Shown here: piece by piece, positions 51,282-60,057 of the stretch
Layout: each line of letters opens with the position of its first letter
Position numbering within the stretch: the stretch's first letter is position 1
NCBI GenBank assembly: GCA_046290675.1
Contig: JBKAHA010000004.1
Location: 682,001 to 746,000 of the forward strand
DNA: 64,000 nucleotides
Reading direction: 5' to 3'
Origin: Aureliella sp046290675
GTDB lineage: Bacteria > Planctomycetota > Planctomycetia > Pirellulales > Pirellulaceae
Translations under genes and position numbers: made by a program
Notes under the pieces: model-generated
Told to the model about the DNA's origin: nothing
Seen by the model: the letters and a program-made list of their open reading frames with translations, nothing else
Databases searched by the model: none

Positions 51282-52526
51282 TTACGCGGAGCTCGCCATC
51301 GACGAAGCACCCGCATCTGCGATGAGGTCTTCGATTCGAGCCGCTATTTCAGACGTTCCGCCAGAGACATCAGAAACGTGCTCGGAGATCCCTGCGACAA
51401 CTTGTGATTGCTCTGAAAGCGCTGACGCAACGGATGACTGGGCTTGATGGATCTCGGAGACGATGACTCGAACTTGTTCGATTGCTTCCGCCGTTTGCTT
51501 GGTGGACGTCTGCATTTTGCTGATACGGTCCACAATTTGTTCTGTCGCTTTGGACGTTTCTTGAGATAATGATTTCACCTCGGCAGCAACCACGGCGAAT
51601 CCCTTCCCGGCCTCCCCTGCCCTGGCCGCCTCAATTGTGGCGTTAAGGGCGAGCAGGTTGGTTTGGTCTGCGACGGAGTTGATCATCATCACAACGTCCG
51701 AGATTGCTTCGCTATTCTCTTGCAACGGAATGACCGTTTCGGAGGTCCGATTCGCAAGGGTCTCGAGATCAGCCGCCATTTCAGCGGTTTTGTCCGTGGT
51801 CGAACTGATATCACGAATTCGTAATTCAGCCTGGTGAACTGCGTCGTCGAGATCGGTCGTGCTGTCGTTAATCGATCTTGCAACACTGCCAGTTGCACTG
51901 ACCGCCTTCACAATCCCTGTAGAGACGGAGCGAGCGCAGAAAATGCTCCAAGCGCCACCGAGAACAGCGGACACGGTACCTAGAAGAATTGTAAACCTGA
52001 GGAAGGCATTTTCTTCCCGTTGAATGTCGGCCTGAATTGAGGATACGACTTCGTCCGCAGCGATGAGCGCTTCGTCAGAAAGAGAGACCAGTTTGTCGAT
52101 GCTCTCTGCCCTAGACTGGCTGTCAAGCGAGTCGTCGGTGATTAAATTCAAGCCGTGTTCGATGGCGGAGCGGATGGCTTGGTCGCTTCGATTCAAAACC
52201 GCTAGTGTCTTCGGCGACTCACAGACTCGGATTCGACCAAATGCGTGTTGACCACCCTCTCTAAGCAGTTTTTGTGACTCAGTCAGATGCTTGGCGGTGT
52301 CCCTAAATTCGCCCCTGATATTGGCGACTTCGGCGATGCAGTCCCGCGCTAGACGCATCGATAGGGCACGTTGCATACCTGCTAAATTGATCGTATTCCC
52401 GTTGCTATTTTGGGCACTCGCTTGCCAACCCAGGACTGCAATGGCACCAAAGGCGTAAACGAGGAACACTAATGGCAGGGTAGCGAGCCGATTTTTTCGC
52501 AGGTAGCTACGGAATCTCTTGTACAC
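51282..52526 (-). CDS. Methyl-accepting chemotaxis protein with PilJ-like sensor
   Basis: 414 residues. Helix 1 (LPLVFLVYAFGAIAVLGWQA) is followed by a periplasmic helical bundle that starts INLAGMQRALSMRLARD, the PilJ/NIT-type N-x-A-G-x-Q-R motif seen in type IV pili methyl-accepting sensors and NarX-like proteins. Helix 2 is LLGTVSAVLGGAWSIF. The signalling domain contains VADQTNLLALNATIEAARAG and KGFAVVAAEVKSLSQETSKA. No CheR-binding pentapeptide at the C-terminus. It lies 79 bases upstream of the heme MCP gene on the same strand, so the two may be cotranscribed. Confidence 0.88.
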   Translation of the reverse strand: MYKRFRSYLRKNRLATLPLVFLVYAFGAIAVLGWQASAQNSNGNTINLAGMQRALSMRLARDCIAEVANIRGEFRDTAKHLTESQKLLREGGQHAFGRIRVCESPKTLAVLNRSDQAIRSAIEHGLNLITDDSLDSQSRAESIDKLVSLSDEALIAADEVVSSIQADIQREENAFLRFTILLGTVSAVLGGAWSIFCARSVSTGIVKAVSATGSVARSINDSTTDLDDAVHQAELRIRDISSTTDKTAEMAADLETLANRTSETVIPLQENSEAISDVVMMINSVADQTNLLALNATIEAARAGEAGKGFAVVAAEVKSLSQETSKATEQIVDRISKMQTSTKQTAEAIEQVRVIVSEIHQAQSSVASALSEQSQVVAGISEHVSDVSGGTSEIAARIEDLIADAGASSMASSA

Positions 52527-52902
52527 GGCGCTTCACCTTGCAAGACGATTTGCACTTAGAAGATGATTCCGCGAAAGTGCAGTCAGGGAGAGCTGCTGCT
52601 GGCTTCGACACGGAACTGCCCCTTTGGGCTTTGAACTGTAGCCCGTAGGTACCGACCGGGTTTGGCGAAGATGCGAAAAGTGCAACGGAATGTTTTGTTT
52701 AGAGGCCAGCAAAAGCCTGCGTGGAATGCAACCCCGGGCTAACCAATTATGCAGATTGGGAAGACCCCTTTACCGTCGCCCAGGCTTCAACGCTCCGAAC
52801 AATCCTCGTGAATTCGGGAAAGGAGGGTTCGCTCTTGAATTGCTACTCAAGGTAGTTTCAGACTTCGAAGCAGCCTGGAAATGAAGCCTAGATGGGTTTT
52901 CA
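52527..52902. other. Intergenic region, 376 bp, nothing recognised
   Basis: Lies between the PilJ-like MCP start and the receiver-less cheB stop. It has no promoter, repeat or gene that I can support. A small hairpin (CATCAA/TTGATG, 52901-52917) spans the cheB stop. Confidence 0.4.
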
Positions 52903-53535
52903 TCAATTGGATTGATGTTGCAGCAATGGATTAGCCATAGAAGCGATGGTTCTGGCGATATGAGAAATGGGCAATACTTCGTCGGCCAGTCCTGCTTCAA
53001 AGCAGACTTTAGGCATTCCCCAGACCGTGCTCGTTGCTTCGTCCTGCACGATTAACGTGCCGCCATGCTTTTTCACATCGCGCGCACCGTCGAGACCGTC
53101 GCACCCCATCCCCGTAAGGACAACCGCGATCAGCTGCTGGCGATAGAATGACGCCAGGGATTGAAACATGGGGTCCACAGCGGGTCGGCAAGATTGAACA
53201 GGTGGGGCCGCGCTTAGTCGGATGGATGGAGGGGATGTGCGGGTAGAGGCTTGAACCGTCAAATGGCGGTCTGCTGGAGCTATGAAGATAGCCCTCTTGC
53301 TGATCGGCATCCTGTCTTCCGCCAGGAAGACTTCAAATTGAGAACTAACCTCTTGCAAAGAAGTTCTCATCGGTTCCAAAAGTCGCGGATCCATGTGCTG
53401 TGTGATGAAAATCGACTCCGTGCCGCGAAGCTGGGGGCATAGCGTTCGTAGAACTAATCGGAGTGCAGTTGGGCCACCCGTAGATGCACCAATTGCGATT
53501 GCGTCTCTGCGAGACTGGTTACTGCCGCCGGCCAT
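52903..53535 (-). CDS. CheB-type methylesterase domain protein, no receiver
   Basis: 210 residues from the ATG at 53535. It is the catalytic half of CheB alone: the serine loop GASTGGPTALRL with Ser18, the histidine segment FITQHMDPRLLEPM, and the aspartate loop LTGMGCDGLDGAR. The family end VQDEATSTVWGMPKVCFEAG is present. CheB removes methyl groups from chemoreceptors and is normally held off by an unphosphorylated receiver domain; lacking it, this enzyme may be constitutively active or controlled by partners. Two other CheB proteins are encoded in the window. Confidence 0.9.
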   Translation of the reverse strand: MAGGSNQSRRDAIAIGASTGGPTALRLVLRTLCPQLRGTESIFITQHMDPRLLEPMRTSLQEVSSQFEVFLAEDRMPISKRAIFIAPADRHLTVQASTRTSPPSIRLSAAPPVQSCRPAVDPMFQSLASFYRQQLIAVVLTGMGCDGLDGARDVKKHGGTLIVQDEATSTVWGMPKVCFEAGLADEVLPISHIARTIASMANPLLQHQSN

Positions 53536-53807
53536 GATTGATCCCAAGATTGCTCTCAGCGTAGAGCTTGTCTTTTGCCGGCGTCAAAGAGAACGCTTTT
53601 GCTGGACGCCGAGCATTTCACTTAAGCGTACAATACGCTTCATCGTAGATTGCGTATTCGCGACAGGATCAAGAATAAAACCCGTGATTTCAGCGAGGCC
53701 ATTTGCATAGCCCCGTTTATCAGAAAGCTCGGTCAGAAAGCTCGGCGGCGGATGACGTTTGCCGCCGGACCATTGGCGTTGAAATCGGACTGAAATAGAA
53801 GACGCAG

Positions 53808-55400
53808 TTAGATACCGGCGGCTTCTAATTCTTCTCTGTTGGTGCCACGTTCTGCCGTCATATCGGTGGGGATCTTCAGCGTGAAGGTTGAACCCTTACC
53901 GTACCCTTCACTGGATACGGAGAGGCTCCCGCCCATTTCGCGAGCTGAATTGGCACAAGCGTGCAGACCGAAGCCGTGTCCCGACTTCTTCGTTGTAAAT
54001 CCGTGTTGGAATACCTTCTGAAGGTTGGCCGCCGGCATGCCTATGCCGTTGTCCTCGACTTCGAAACGAACAAAGTCATCTTCGAGCCGAACTCGGGCAT
54101 GAATTTTTGGTGGAGCGGTATCACAGCTCTCCAAGGCTTGACGGGCGTTCTTGATCAAGTTGATCAAGATCTGCAGAACCTCGTGACGCTTGGTGAGAAT
54201 CGGATCGATGCCCTCAATGGTCGTTTCGACTTTGATTCCAACTCGAGTTAAGCCGACTTCATTGATCTTCAGTGCGTCTTCCAAGATCTCTTTGGGCGAC
54301 ACATATTCCAAAACGCCAGTCCTCTTCGCGTAGGACTGCTGCATCGAAACAATCTCTTTGATGTGATCGATGTTCTTGGACAGAATTGTAATTTCGTTGC
54401 ACAACACCGAATGATCGGTGGATAGGCGATCGCTAATCGCATGAATCAGTTTTGGGAAGTTCTTTCCACGAAAATCACTGGTCAGAAAATCCGCCAAGTC
54501 GGTTTTGGTTTCGAGTGCTTCAGCAACTTGCTCCAGCTGTGGAAGTGGGGTTTCGTGGACTCGTTGGCGAATGATGTTGGTTGAGATATTAACGCTGTTG
54601 AGAACGTTGCCGACATTGTGCAGGACACCGGTCGCGACCTCCGCTTTTCCAGCATCGCGAGCGGCTCGCTGCAATTCTTCGTTCAATGCATCTCGTTCTT
54701 GTTCCGCGATTAACCGTTTACTCAGATCGTCAGCGAGTGTTTCTTCAGCCACTTCCACCTTGCGATAATCGGCAACGATACTTCTGGACAGAAAGTAGCC
54801 GCTCAAGGCTACGAGGAACGCTTTGAGAGTGACGACAATCACAAGAATCGTGGATACGGTGGAAACCGTTTGGGCAACCAAGGGTTCAAACTTGGCTGAG
54901 TTTTCGGTGAAGCCTTCGACCGCTTGTTCTAGTTTCTGAACCAATTCCTCTTTTTCAATACGACCTGAGTCGAATGAATCGACGGACAACAGAGTACGTT
55001 GGGCCAGGTCGATGTCTTCTTGGCAGATGGTGATGGCTTCGCGTGTGCCGACAAGCGATAGGATTTGACGTTCGAAAAAGCCGACCAAATTGAGACAAGC
55101 AATCGGCTGTCTGCGGACGAGTAGGATTTCACCTCGGATCGCCGAGGTGTCCGAAGCGTCACTAGATTGGAACTGCTCGACTGCGTTGCTAAAGCTGTGA
55201 TTGTGCTTGACGTGCAGGAAGTTGAGTTCGTGCATCTTGGCGCCTTTGGCAATCTCAAAAGCGCCGATGACACCAAACGAACCGGACAAAATGATCATGA
55301 AGCACATCAGGTTCAATCGGCCGGGAACCGTCCAGATCGACCTGGGGTGTCGCTTGCGTGCGACACGGCTTTTTCTTTCGTTTGATCTTGAGTCGTTCAT
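53808..55400 (-). CDS. Membrane sensor histidine kinase
   Basis: 530 residues. Helix 1 at about 31-52 (LMCFMIILSGSFGVIGAFEI), a periplasmic helical bundle, helix 2 at about 181-203 (STILVIVVTLKAFLVALSGY). A coiled linker follows, then a phosphoacceptor box VLHNVGNVLNSV with His261, unlike the usual HE-x-R-T box. The ATP-binding domain has LINLIKNARQALE (N box), VEDNGIGMPAANLQKVFQHG (G1/F) and GHGFGLHACANSAREMGG (G2). Signal unknown. It lies between two cheB-type genes; the response regulator at 57372-58028 is a possible partner. Confidence 0.9.
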   Translation of the reverse strand: MNDSRSNERKSRVARKRHPRSIWTVPGRLNLMCFMIILSGSFGVIGAFEIAKGAKMHELNFLHVKHNHSFSNAVEQFQSSDASDTSAIRGEILLVRRQPIACLNLVGFFERQILSLVGTREAITICQEDIDLAQRTLLSVDSFDSGRIEKEELVQKLEQAVEGFTENSAKFEPLVAQTVSTVSTILVIVVTLKAFLVALSGYFLSRSIVADYRKVEVAEETLADDLSKRLIAEQERDALNEELQRAARDAGKAEVATGVLHNVGNVLNSVNISTNIIRQRVHETPLPQLEQVAEALETKTDLADFLTSDFRGKNFPKLIHAISDRLSTDHSVLCNEITILSKNIDHIKEIVSMQQSYAKRTGVLEYVSPKEILEDALKINEVGLTRVGIKVETTIEGIDPILTKRHEVLQILINLIKNARQALESCDTAPPKIHARVRLEDDFVRFEVEDNGIGMPAANLQKVFQHGFTTKKSGHGFGLHACANSAREMGGSLSVSSEGYGKGSTFTLKIPTDMTAERGTNREELEAAGI

Positions 55401-55598
55401 GATGCGGCCACTCCACAGGGCCCTTGCACTAACACGTCTTTATTGATTGCTCAGTCCCATTCGGAACGTTCGCATTGGGAACTTAGGTTTCACTCCAATG
55501 TGGATTTGCATGTGAGCCTTCGTTTTCGGGGCAACCCTACCACCGGCGTCGGGAAACCCCTTTGAGTGCCCGTCGGTTCGGCGACGAGTCGCCTTGGG

Positions 55599-57005
55599 CT
55601 ACCCGCTTCCGCTTAAAACAGTTGAGCATCCTGAAACCTTTTGCGAATCGGGGGTGCTGTCTAGCGTCATCATGCCGACGAGCGTTGGCGCGATGATGGA
55701 GAGGTCGAGTACGCTGTCAGCCAATCCGGCTTCTTGCACAGCGCGAGGCATGCCCCAAACGGTGCAAGTTGCACCCGATTGGACCATGACTTTACCTCCA
55801 ACCTGTTTGATGGCTCGACACCCGCTTAGTCCGTCTATTCCCATACCGGTAAGCACAAGCCCCACGGCTCGGTCCCGGAAGTTGCGAGCAACCGATTGAA
55901 ATAGGATGTCCGCCGCTGGACGGACCTGGCACACTTTCGGACCATCATCAAGATCGATGGTGTGGCCGTTTGCCTGCTTCCTCAAGGTCATGTGCAAGTC
56001 GGCCGGAGCGAAGTAAACGTGACCCGGCTTTATTTCCTGATCCTGTTCAGCCAACTGGACCCGAAGAGGAGATTGGCTGTCAAGCTGCTTTACAAGGAGT
56101 TTGTCGAAGCCAATGAGGTTGTGCTGAACACAAACGATGGGCAAAGGGAAATCTTCTGTCAGTCCACCCAAAACTGCCTTGAGCGCCGCCGGTCCACCAG
56201 TCGAACTGGCAATGGTGAGAATTCTTGCGTGCGGTGGATGTCCTGTTGTTAGTCTATCGCCCGCATGAGCCTTATTCGTCGTAGTCAAATCAGAAAGGGG
56301 GTTGGATGCTGCCTTGAGAACCGAATTGTTGAATGAGGTCTGCCCATCGACGGAACTCTCGTTTTTTCGATTCCGAGGTTTCGTTGGGTTCCATAGACCC
56401 GTTTCGGTATTTGATTTTGGAATCGTTGGCAGATGGCAGATTCCGTCAGCGCCGGGACCAGCAGAGATGTTTGGATTTTGGCGAGACGGGTTCTCTCGCG
56501 ATCGGTTATCTGTTGTTGATGGTTGGTTCGCATGGACTTGGCAGGTCGTAAACGCCTCCATTGGAAGGCTCTGCGATAGTTTGTGGGCCGAGCGGTTCGC
56601 CCAGTGGCGGATTTTCTGAGATAACGGGCCTTTGAGCATGGCCGCGTTCTCTTTCGTATTGCTTCCCGTTGGAGCAACGACGTAATCCGAAGCGCCAATT
56701 CGAATCGCATCCAGCATCTTCGCCTTACTTTGCACACTATGATCGCAAAGCAGAATGATGGGTAAGTTGGAACGAATCGTTTGGACTGACTTGACGAGTT
56801 CGACGGGGTCTTCGAGACCCTCTACGCAGTCCAACACGATGATGTCAAAGTGTTGTTGGTCGCGCAACTGTTCACGTGCGACCTCATAAGAGAATGCCAG
56901 CGAGGTCAGATTGATCTCTTTATTCCGCTGGAACTCACGGATGAACAAAAGACGCATACCGATTCTTGGCACAGCAAACAGCGCTTTGATCGGTGCGTTT
57001 GTCAT
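55599..57005 (-). CDS. CheB-like methylesterase with degenerate receiver domain
   Basis: 468 residues from the ATG at 57005; the open frame extends further but without coding character. The N-terminal ~130 residues resemble a receiver (FDIIVLDCVEGLEDPVELVK) but the acidic pair at the start of the fold is absent (IKALFAVPRIGMRL), so phosphorylation is doubtful. A long Ser/Thr/Asn-rich linker (about 150-270) leads to a CheB catalytic domain: ASSTGGPAALKAVLGG, CVQHNLIGFDKLL, LTGMGIDGLSGCRA, and SGATCTVWGMPRAVQEAGLA. All three catalytic residues are retained. Confidence 0.85.
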   Translation of the reverse strand: MTNAPIKALFAVPRIGMRLLFIREFQRNKEINLTSLAFSYEVAREQLRDQQHFDIIVLDCVEGLEDPVELVKSVQTIRSNLPIILLCDHSVQSKAKMLDAIRIGASDYVVAPTGSNTKENAAMLKGPLSQKIRHWANRSAHKLSQSLPMEAFTTCQVHANQPSTTDNRSRENPSRQNPNISAGPGADGICHLPTIPKSNTETGLWNPTKPRNRKNESSVDGQTSFNNSVLKAASNPLSDLTTTNKAHAGDRLTTGHPPHARILTIASSTGGPAALKAVLGGLTEDFPLPIVCVQHNLIGFDKLLVKQLDSQSPLRVQLAEQDQEIKPGHVYFAPADLHMTLRKQANGHTIDLDDGPKVCQVRPAADILFQSVARNFRDRAVGLVLTGMGIDGLSGCRAIKQVGGKVMVQSGATCTVWGMPRAVQEAGLADSVLDLSIIAPTLVGMMTLDSTPDSQKVSGCSTVLSGSG

Positions 57006-57371
57006 CGATTCGCCTTTGTAGTCGAGAGAGGATGGTGTTCTTTTGGTGGCTCGCACATCGAATTGCCCAGTTGCCAAAACCATTGGAGTTGGCGAGCAGC
57101 GGTCATTATTTCGGCGTTCCACATAGTTAAACGCCTGGAACACTAGCACTCTCAACCCGGCGGGGTGGCGCCAATGGTACAAAAGGGTGGTTTTAACGGA
57201 CGCGTGGAAATCACCCCCGCCGCTCCAAAACGAACAGTGGTCGAAAGCAGATTGAGAATTCGCGGGTCCTCCCTTTCTAAGTCCTCTTGAGATGCAACCG
57301 AGCGTACAGGCGGCTTTCTGTGTGCAAGAGTGAGAAGACAAAACTATTCTTCCATTCAGAGGCTTTCAGTC
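57006..57371. other. Divergent cheB-like/response-regulator interval, 366 bp
   Basis: No gene or clear promoter motif seen. The minus-strand frame stays open across part of it, but codon use and a Cys/His-rich translation argue against coding. Confidence 0.4.
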
Positions 57372-58028
57372 ATGCTCAATGAAGCTGAATATGAACGACG
57401 GATATTGATTATCGACGACAATCAGAGCATCCACGACGACTTTCGCCGTGTCCTACTGAGCTCTGACGACAATAGCGAACTCGCTGAGTTGGAAGCCGCT
57501 TGTTTCGGTGACTCGATCTCGCAAGACAAAGCGCCATCACTGAACCTGACGCTCACGCATGCGTTGCAAGGTGAAGAAGGCGTTGCTTATGCCCGCGATG
57601 CGTTTGACTCGAATGCGCCATTTGACTTGGCGTTTGTCGACATGCGAATGCCGCCCGGCTGGGATGGGCTGTACACAATTCAGGAATTGTGGAAAGTCGA
57701 TCCGGATCTAGAGGTCGTCATCTGCACCGCCTATTCGGACCATACATGGAACGAAATCGTGGCTGAAGTTGGCCACAATCACCATTTGTTGATTCTGAAG
57801 AAGCCATTTGAAGTTGTTGAGATTCAACAGATGGCCCTAGGGTTAACGGAAAAGCGAAGGATGTCGCGGCTGGCGTCACTGAAGATGGATGAGCTTAAGG
57901 AATTGGTCGTTGAACAAACCCATCACTTGCGTGAAGACAAGCTGAATGTAGAGGCAATGTTGCGAGACATCGTCGATCTCGTTTCTCCAGAGGCCTCGCG
58001 TCAAGTTCGCGAGTTACTGGCACGCTAA
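57372..58028 (+). CDS. Response regulator, receiver domain with C-terminal helix
   Basis: 218 residues from the ATG at 57372. The receiver has the acidic pair Asp15-Asp16 (RRILIIDDNQSIHDDFRRVL), the phosphoacceptor Asp90 (FDLAFVDMRMPPGWDGLYTI), a Thr (VVICTAYSDHTWNEI) and the conserved Lys (LLILKKPFEVVEI). An insert of about 35 residues follows the first helix. The C-terminal part is a helical coil (MDELKELVVEQTHHLREDKL), with no DNA-binding domain. This type often sits upstream of a kinase or GGDEF module; here it stands alone and diverges from the cheB-like gene. A hairpin with a T run follows. Confidence 0.88.
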   Translation: MLNEAEYERRILIIDDNQSIHDDFRRVLLSSDDNSELAELEAACFGDSISQDKAPSLNLTLTHALQGEEGVAYARDAFDSNAPFDLAFVDMRMPPGWDGLYTIQELWKVDPDLEVVICTAYSDHTWNEIVAEVGHNHHLLILKKPFEVVEIQQMALGLTEKRRMSRLASLKMDELKELVVEQTHHLREDKLNVEAMLRDIVDLVSPEASRQVRELLAR

Positions 58029-58112
58029 ATCGGAAGCTTGATTCCGATACGCGATTGCAAGTGCCGTCGTTGTGATCTTCGAAAGCAAATAACCATAGGC
58101 CGACTTCAACGA

Positions 58113-58146
58113 ATGGCCTCAGGGTGCAAGCTCTGAGGTCATTTTA
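58113..58146 (+). terminator. Terminator after the response regulator gene
   Basis: Ten-base stem (ATGGCCTCAG at 58113-58122 with CTGAGGTCAT at 58133-58142, one G-T pair), ten-base loop, then TTTTATT. Confidence 0.65.
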
Positions 58147-58493
58147 TTGACAACTGATCGGTTCGGGCGGACACCAGCGTTCTTCGAATGGTCGATCTCC
58201 GAACGTCCGGGGGATTGGCTTTGTCTGTGACCGTCTGCTACGCAATGAAGAACCGAGTCGTTCGTTCGGTTTCAATCTGCGGCCCGATATTGCGCACTCA
58301 GGTCTGAGGCGCCAATGAATTTTGAGCCTCGAAAGGTACCGCCGGATCAGCTTCCGCAGGACTGGTTTCTGGCAGACGGCTCTTCGTCCCTTTTTCTCGG
58401 CCAAGGAATTGGCATGTTGTCTTCCAGGAGTCCGATTAACTTGTCCTCTGCGTTTTAGGAAACGCATCGCCTTCGATCGAGCCAGCGAAGCAC

Positions 58494-58525
58494 AAAAAAG
58501 ACGAGCAACCGAAGGGTTGCTCGTC
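58494..58525 (-). terminator. Rho-independent terminator of the cheB-cheR-cheX-cheY run
   Basis: Eleven-base perfect stem (58500-58510 with 58515-58525) closed by a CUUC loop on the minus strand, followed by six T residues (58494-58499). It lies about 120 bases beyond the CheC/CheX-like gene. Confidence 0.93.
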
Positions 58526-58642
58526 CGCTTGATGTTGGAGGCATGATTCAGGCCAAAGTTGGAGGCCAAATCGATTGCCACTCGCGTTCTTTTGCGATTA
58601 CAGCTGCTCCGCGATGAAGCATCCGCGGATGTGATGGCCGAA

Positions 58643-59113
58643 TTACTCGCCGATGTTGGCGATGACGATCGAGCCTGGACCGTAGCCTGCAATGTCGACG
58701 TCGAAGTTGACTGACTCGTCGATGTTCGCTGCTTCGACATACTGCGACGCTTCGCCGTCAAGCAACATACGTGTGAGGCAGATTCGTCGTTCGTTGTGGC
58801 TTGGGAAAAGGTTGGACGCGATGTTCAGTGTCTCGCCCAAGTTCTCCGCGATATGGTCTGGGAATTCTCGTGTCTTGATCGTGTCTTCGACAGCACCCTT
58901 AGGAATGCGCGTCAGAATCGCTCCGAGACGAGCTGCAGCAGGCAGGTCACAGCCGATCAATCCGATCACGGTTCCATCCTGATCTGCGTACTCAGCGACG
59001 GCGTAAACGTCCACTGATCCATCTTTGGATGTGGTTGGAATATTCTGGCCGGCGAGGTCAGATAGGAAGCTTTGGGTTTCACCCTGCTCTGGCAGACTAA
59101 TCGTGGATGGCAT
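58643..59113 (-). CDS. CheC/CheX-like protein
   Basis: 156 residues, not clearly assignable. A segment HIAENLGETLNIASNLFPSH contains E-x3-E-x2-N, close to the D/S-x3-E-x2-N motif with which CheC, CheX and FliY phosphatases dephosphorylate CheY. Strands before (VYAVAEYADQDGTVIGLIGC) and after (VNFDVDIAGYGPGSIVIANI) suit that fold. It lies directly downstream of cheY (65 bases), with cheX on the other side of cheY, which strengthens a signal-termination role. Catalytic activity is unproven because the first acidic residue differs. Confidence 0.6.
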   Translation of the reverse strand: MPSTISLPEQGETQSFLSDLAGQNIPTTSKDGSVDVYAVAEYADQDGTVIGLIGCDLPAAARLGAILTRIPKGAVEDTIKTREFPDHIAENLGETLNIASNLFPSHNERRICLTRMLLDGEASQYVEAANIDESVNFDVDIAGYGPGSIVIANIGE

Positions 59114-59178
59114 CGTTGTGCTCTTTTGACGAGATGTAAAATCTTGTTCCCCGGCAAGCCGGGGTGGATGAATAATGG

Positions 59179-59541
59179 TTACGCGAGGACAGGCTTCAAT
59201 TGAAGCTCCATCGATTCCGCGTTGAATGGCTTGGTCAGTAGGAATGCGGCTCCGGCTTCTTCTGCTTCATTGATCACGTCAGCAGAACTTTCGGAAGTGA
59301 TGAATCCGAATCGCGTTGTGTTTCCACGCTCACGAAGCGTCTTCAAAAGCTCAATGCCCTTCATTTCAGGCATGTTCCAATCGGAAAGAACGAAGTGGTA
59401 GCGTTCGTTCTCGATCTTCTCCAAAGCTTCTTGACCGTTGCAGGCTTCTTCAATTTCAAAGTCGCCCAAGTTGCACTGCTTCAGAGTACGGATCACGATC
59501 ATGCGCATCGCGCGGCTGTCATCAACAACTAGGATCTTCAT
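59179..59541 (-). CDS. cheY: Chemotaxis response regulator CheY
   Basis: 120 residues, a single receiver domain. Residues: acidic pair Asp7-Asp8, phosphoacceptor Asp54 (VLSDWNMPEMKGIELL), Thr82/Ser83 (GFITSES) and Lys104 (LLTKPF). The surface region after Lys104 is CheY-like. CheY-P binds FliM to change rotation; the FliM here lacks the standard N-terminal docking peptide. It sits between a CheC/CheX-like gene and cheX in one minus-strand run. Confidence 0.95.
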   Translation of the reverse strand: MKILVVDDSRAMRMIVIRTLKQCNLGDFEIEEACNGQEALEKIENERYHFVLSDWNMPEMKGIELLKTLRERGNTTRFGFITSESSADVINEAEEAGAAFLLTKPFNAESMELQLKPVLA

Positions 59542-59589
59542 AAGATGGCTCGCTAAATGATTGAAAGTATGGATGTGTTTGGATGTGGA

Positions 59590-60057
59590 TCAAACGACGA
59601 TAACTTTGAGATAGTGCTCGTTGTTCTCAAAGTTGCAGACGATACTCCCGTCCTTAACGATGGGTTCACGGTTATCAATGCACGGCAAGGAAAGGCCGCA
59701 GTCACGATTGATGACACCTTTAATATTGCCACCGATGACGTTCGCAACTTCGCATAACGCGTCGCCAACCTCTTCAATCGCAATCTCTTCTGGCTCCATG
59801 CAGAACATGCTCGAAGCAATCCGGTACGACATTTCCCGGTCAGCGGAAACCTGCACGAAGCATGAATGCTGGCCGGTGATCTCGATTTTCGCTCGAATCC
59901 AGGATGACGTCACAGGCGGCGTCGCTGAGATCGAGTTCAACTCTTGATCGAGCAAGGACTGAAATAAGTCCTGCATCATGAGCACAACATGGTTGGAGCT
60001 AACGAGGTGCCGATGTACTTCGGACTCAATTTGGTCGGTAGCAGACTGAAGCATCAA
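59590..60057 (-). CDS. cheX: CheX-type CheY-P phosphatase
   Basis: 155 residues. The phosphatase helix reads EVGDALCEVANVIGGNIKGV and holds D-x3-E-x2-N with the Glu and Asn that position water for hydrolysis in CheX/CheC. The strands WIRAKIEITGQHSCFVQVSA and the closing HYLKVIVV fit the fold. It lies between cheR (32-base overlap) and cheY. It would reset CheY-P in place of CheZ. Confidence 0.85.
   Translation of the reverse strand: MMLQSATDQIESEVHRHLVSSNHVVLMMQDLFQSLLDQELNSISATPPVTSSWIRAKIEITGQHSCFVQVSADREMSYRIASSMFCMEPEEIAIEEVGDALCEVANVIGGNIKGVINRDCGLSLPCIDNREPIVKDGSIVCNFENNEHYLKVIVV

Larger units (their letters stand above)
58029..58642. other. Convergent interval, 614 bp, two terminators only
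   Basis: Apart from the two terminators listed, I see no supportable gene. Open frames here overlap the CheC-like gene in a shifted frame and have Ser/Arg/Thr-biased composition typical of shadows. Confidence 0.5.

Noticed and set aside
52690..52884. 64-codon plus-strand frame
   Set aside because: No start signal, no family features, unremarkable length for chance.
58144..58761. 205-codon minus-strand frame
   Set aside because: Ser/Arg/Thr-biased translation, spans a strong terminator and overlaps the CheC/CheX-like gene in a shifted frame.
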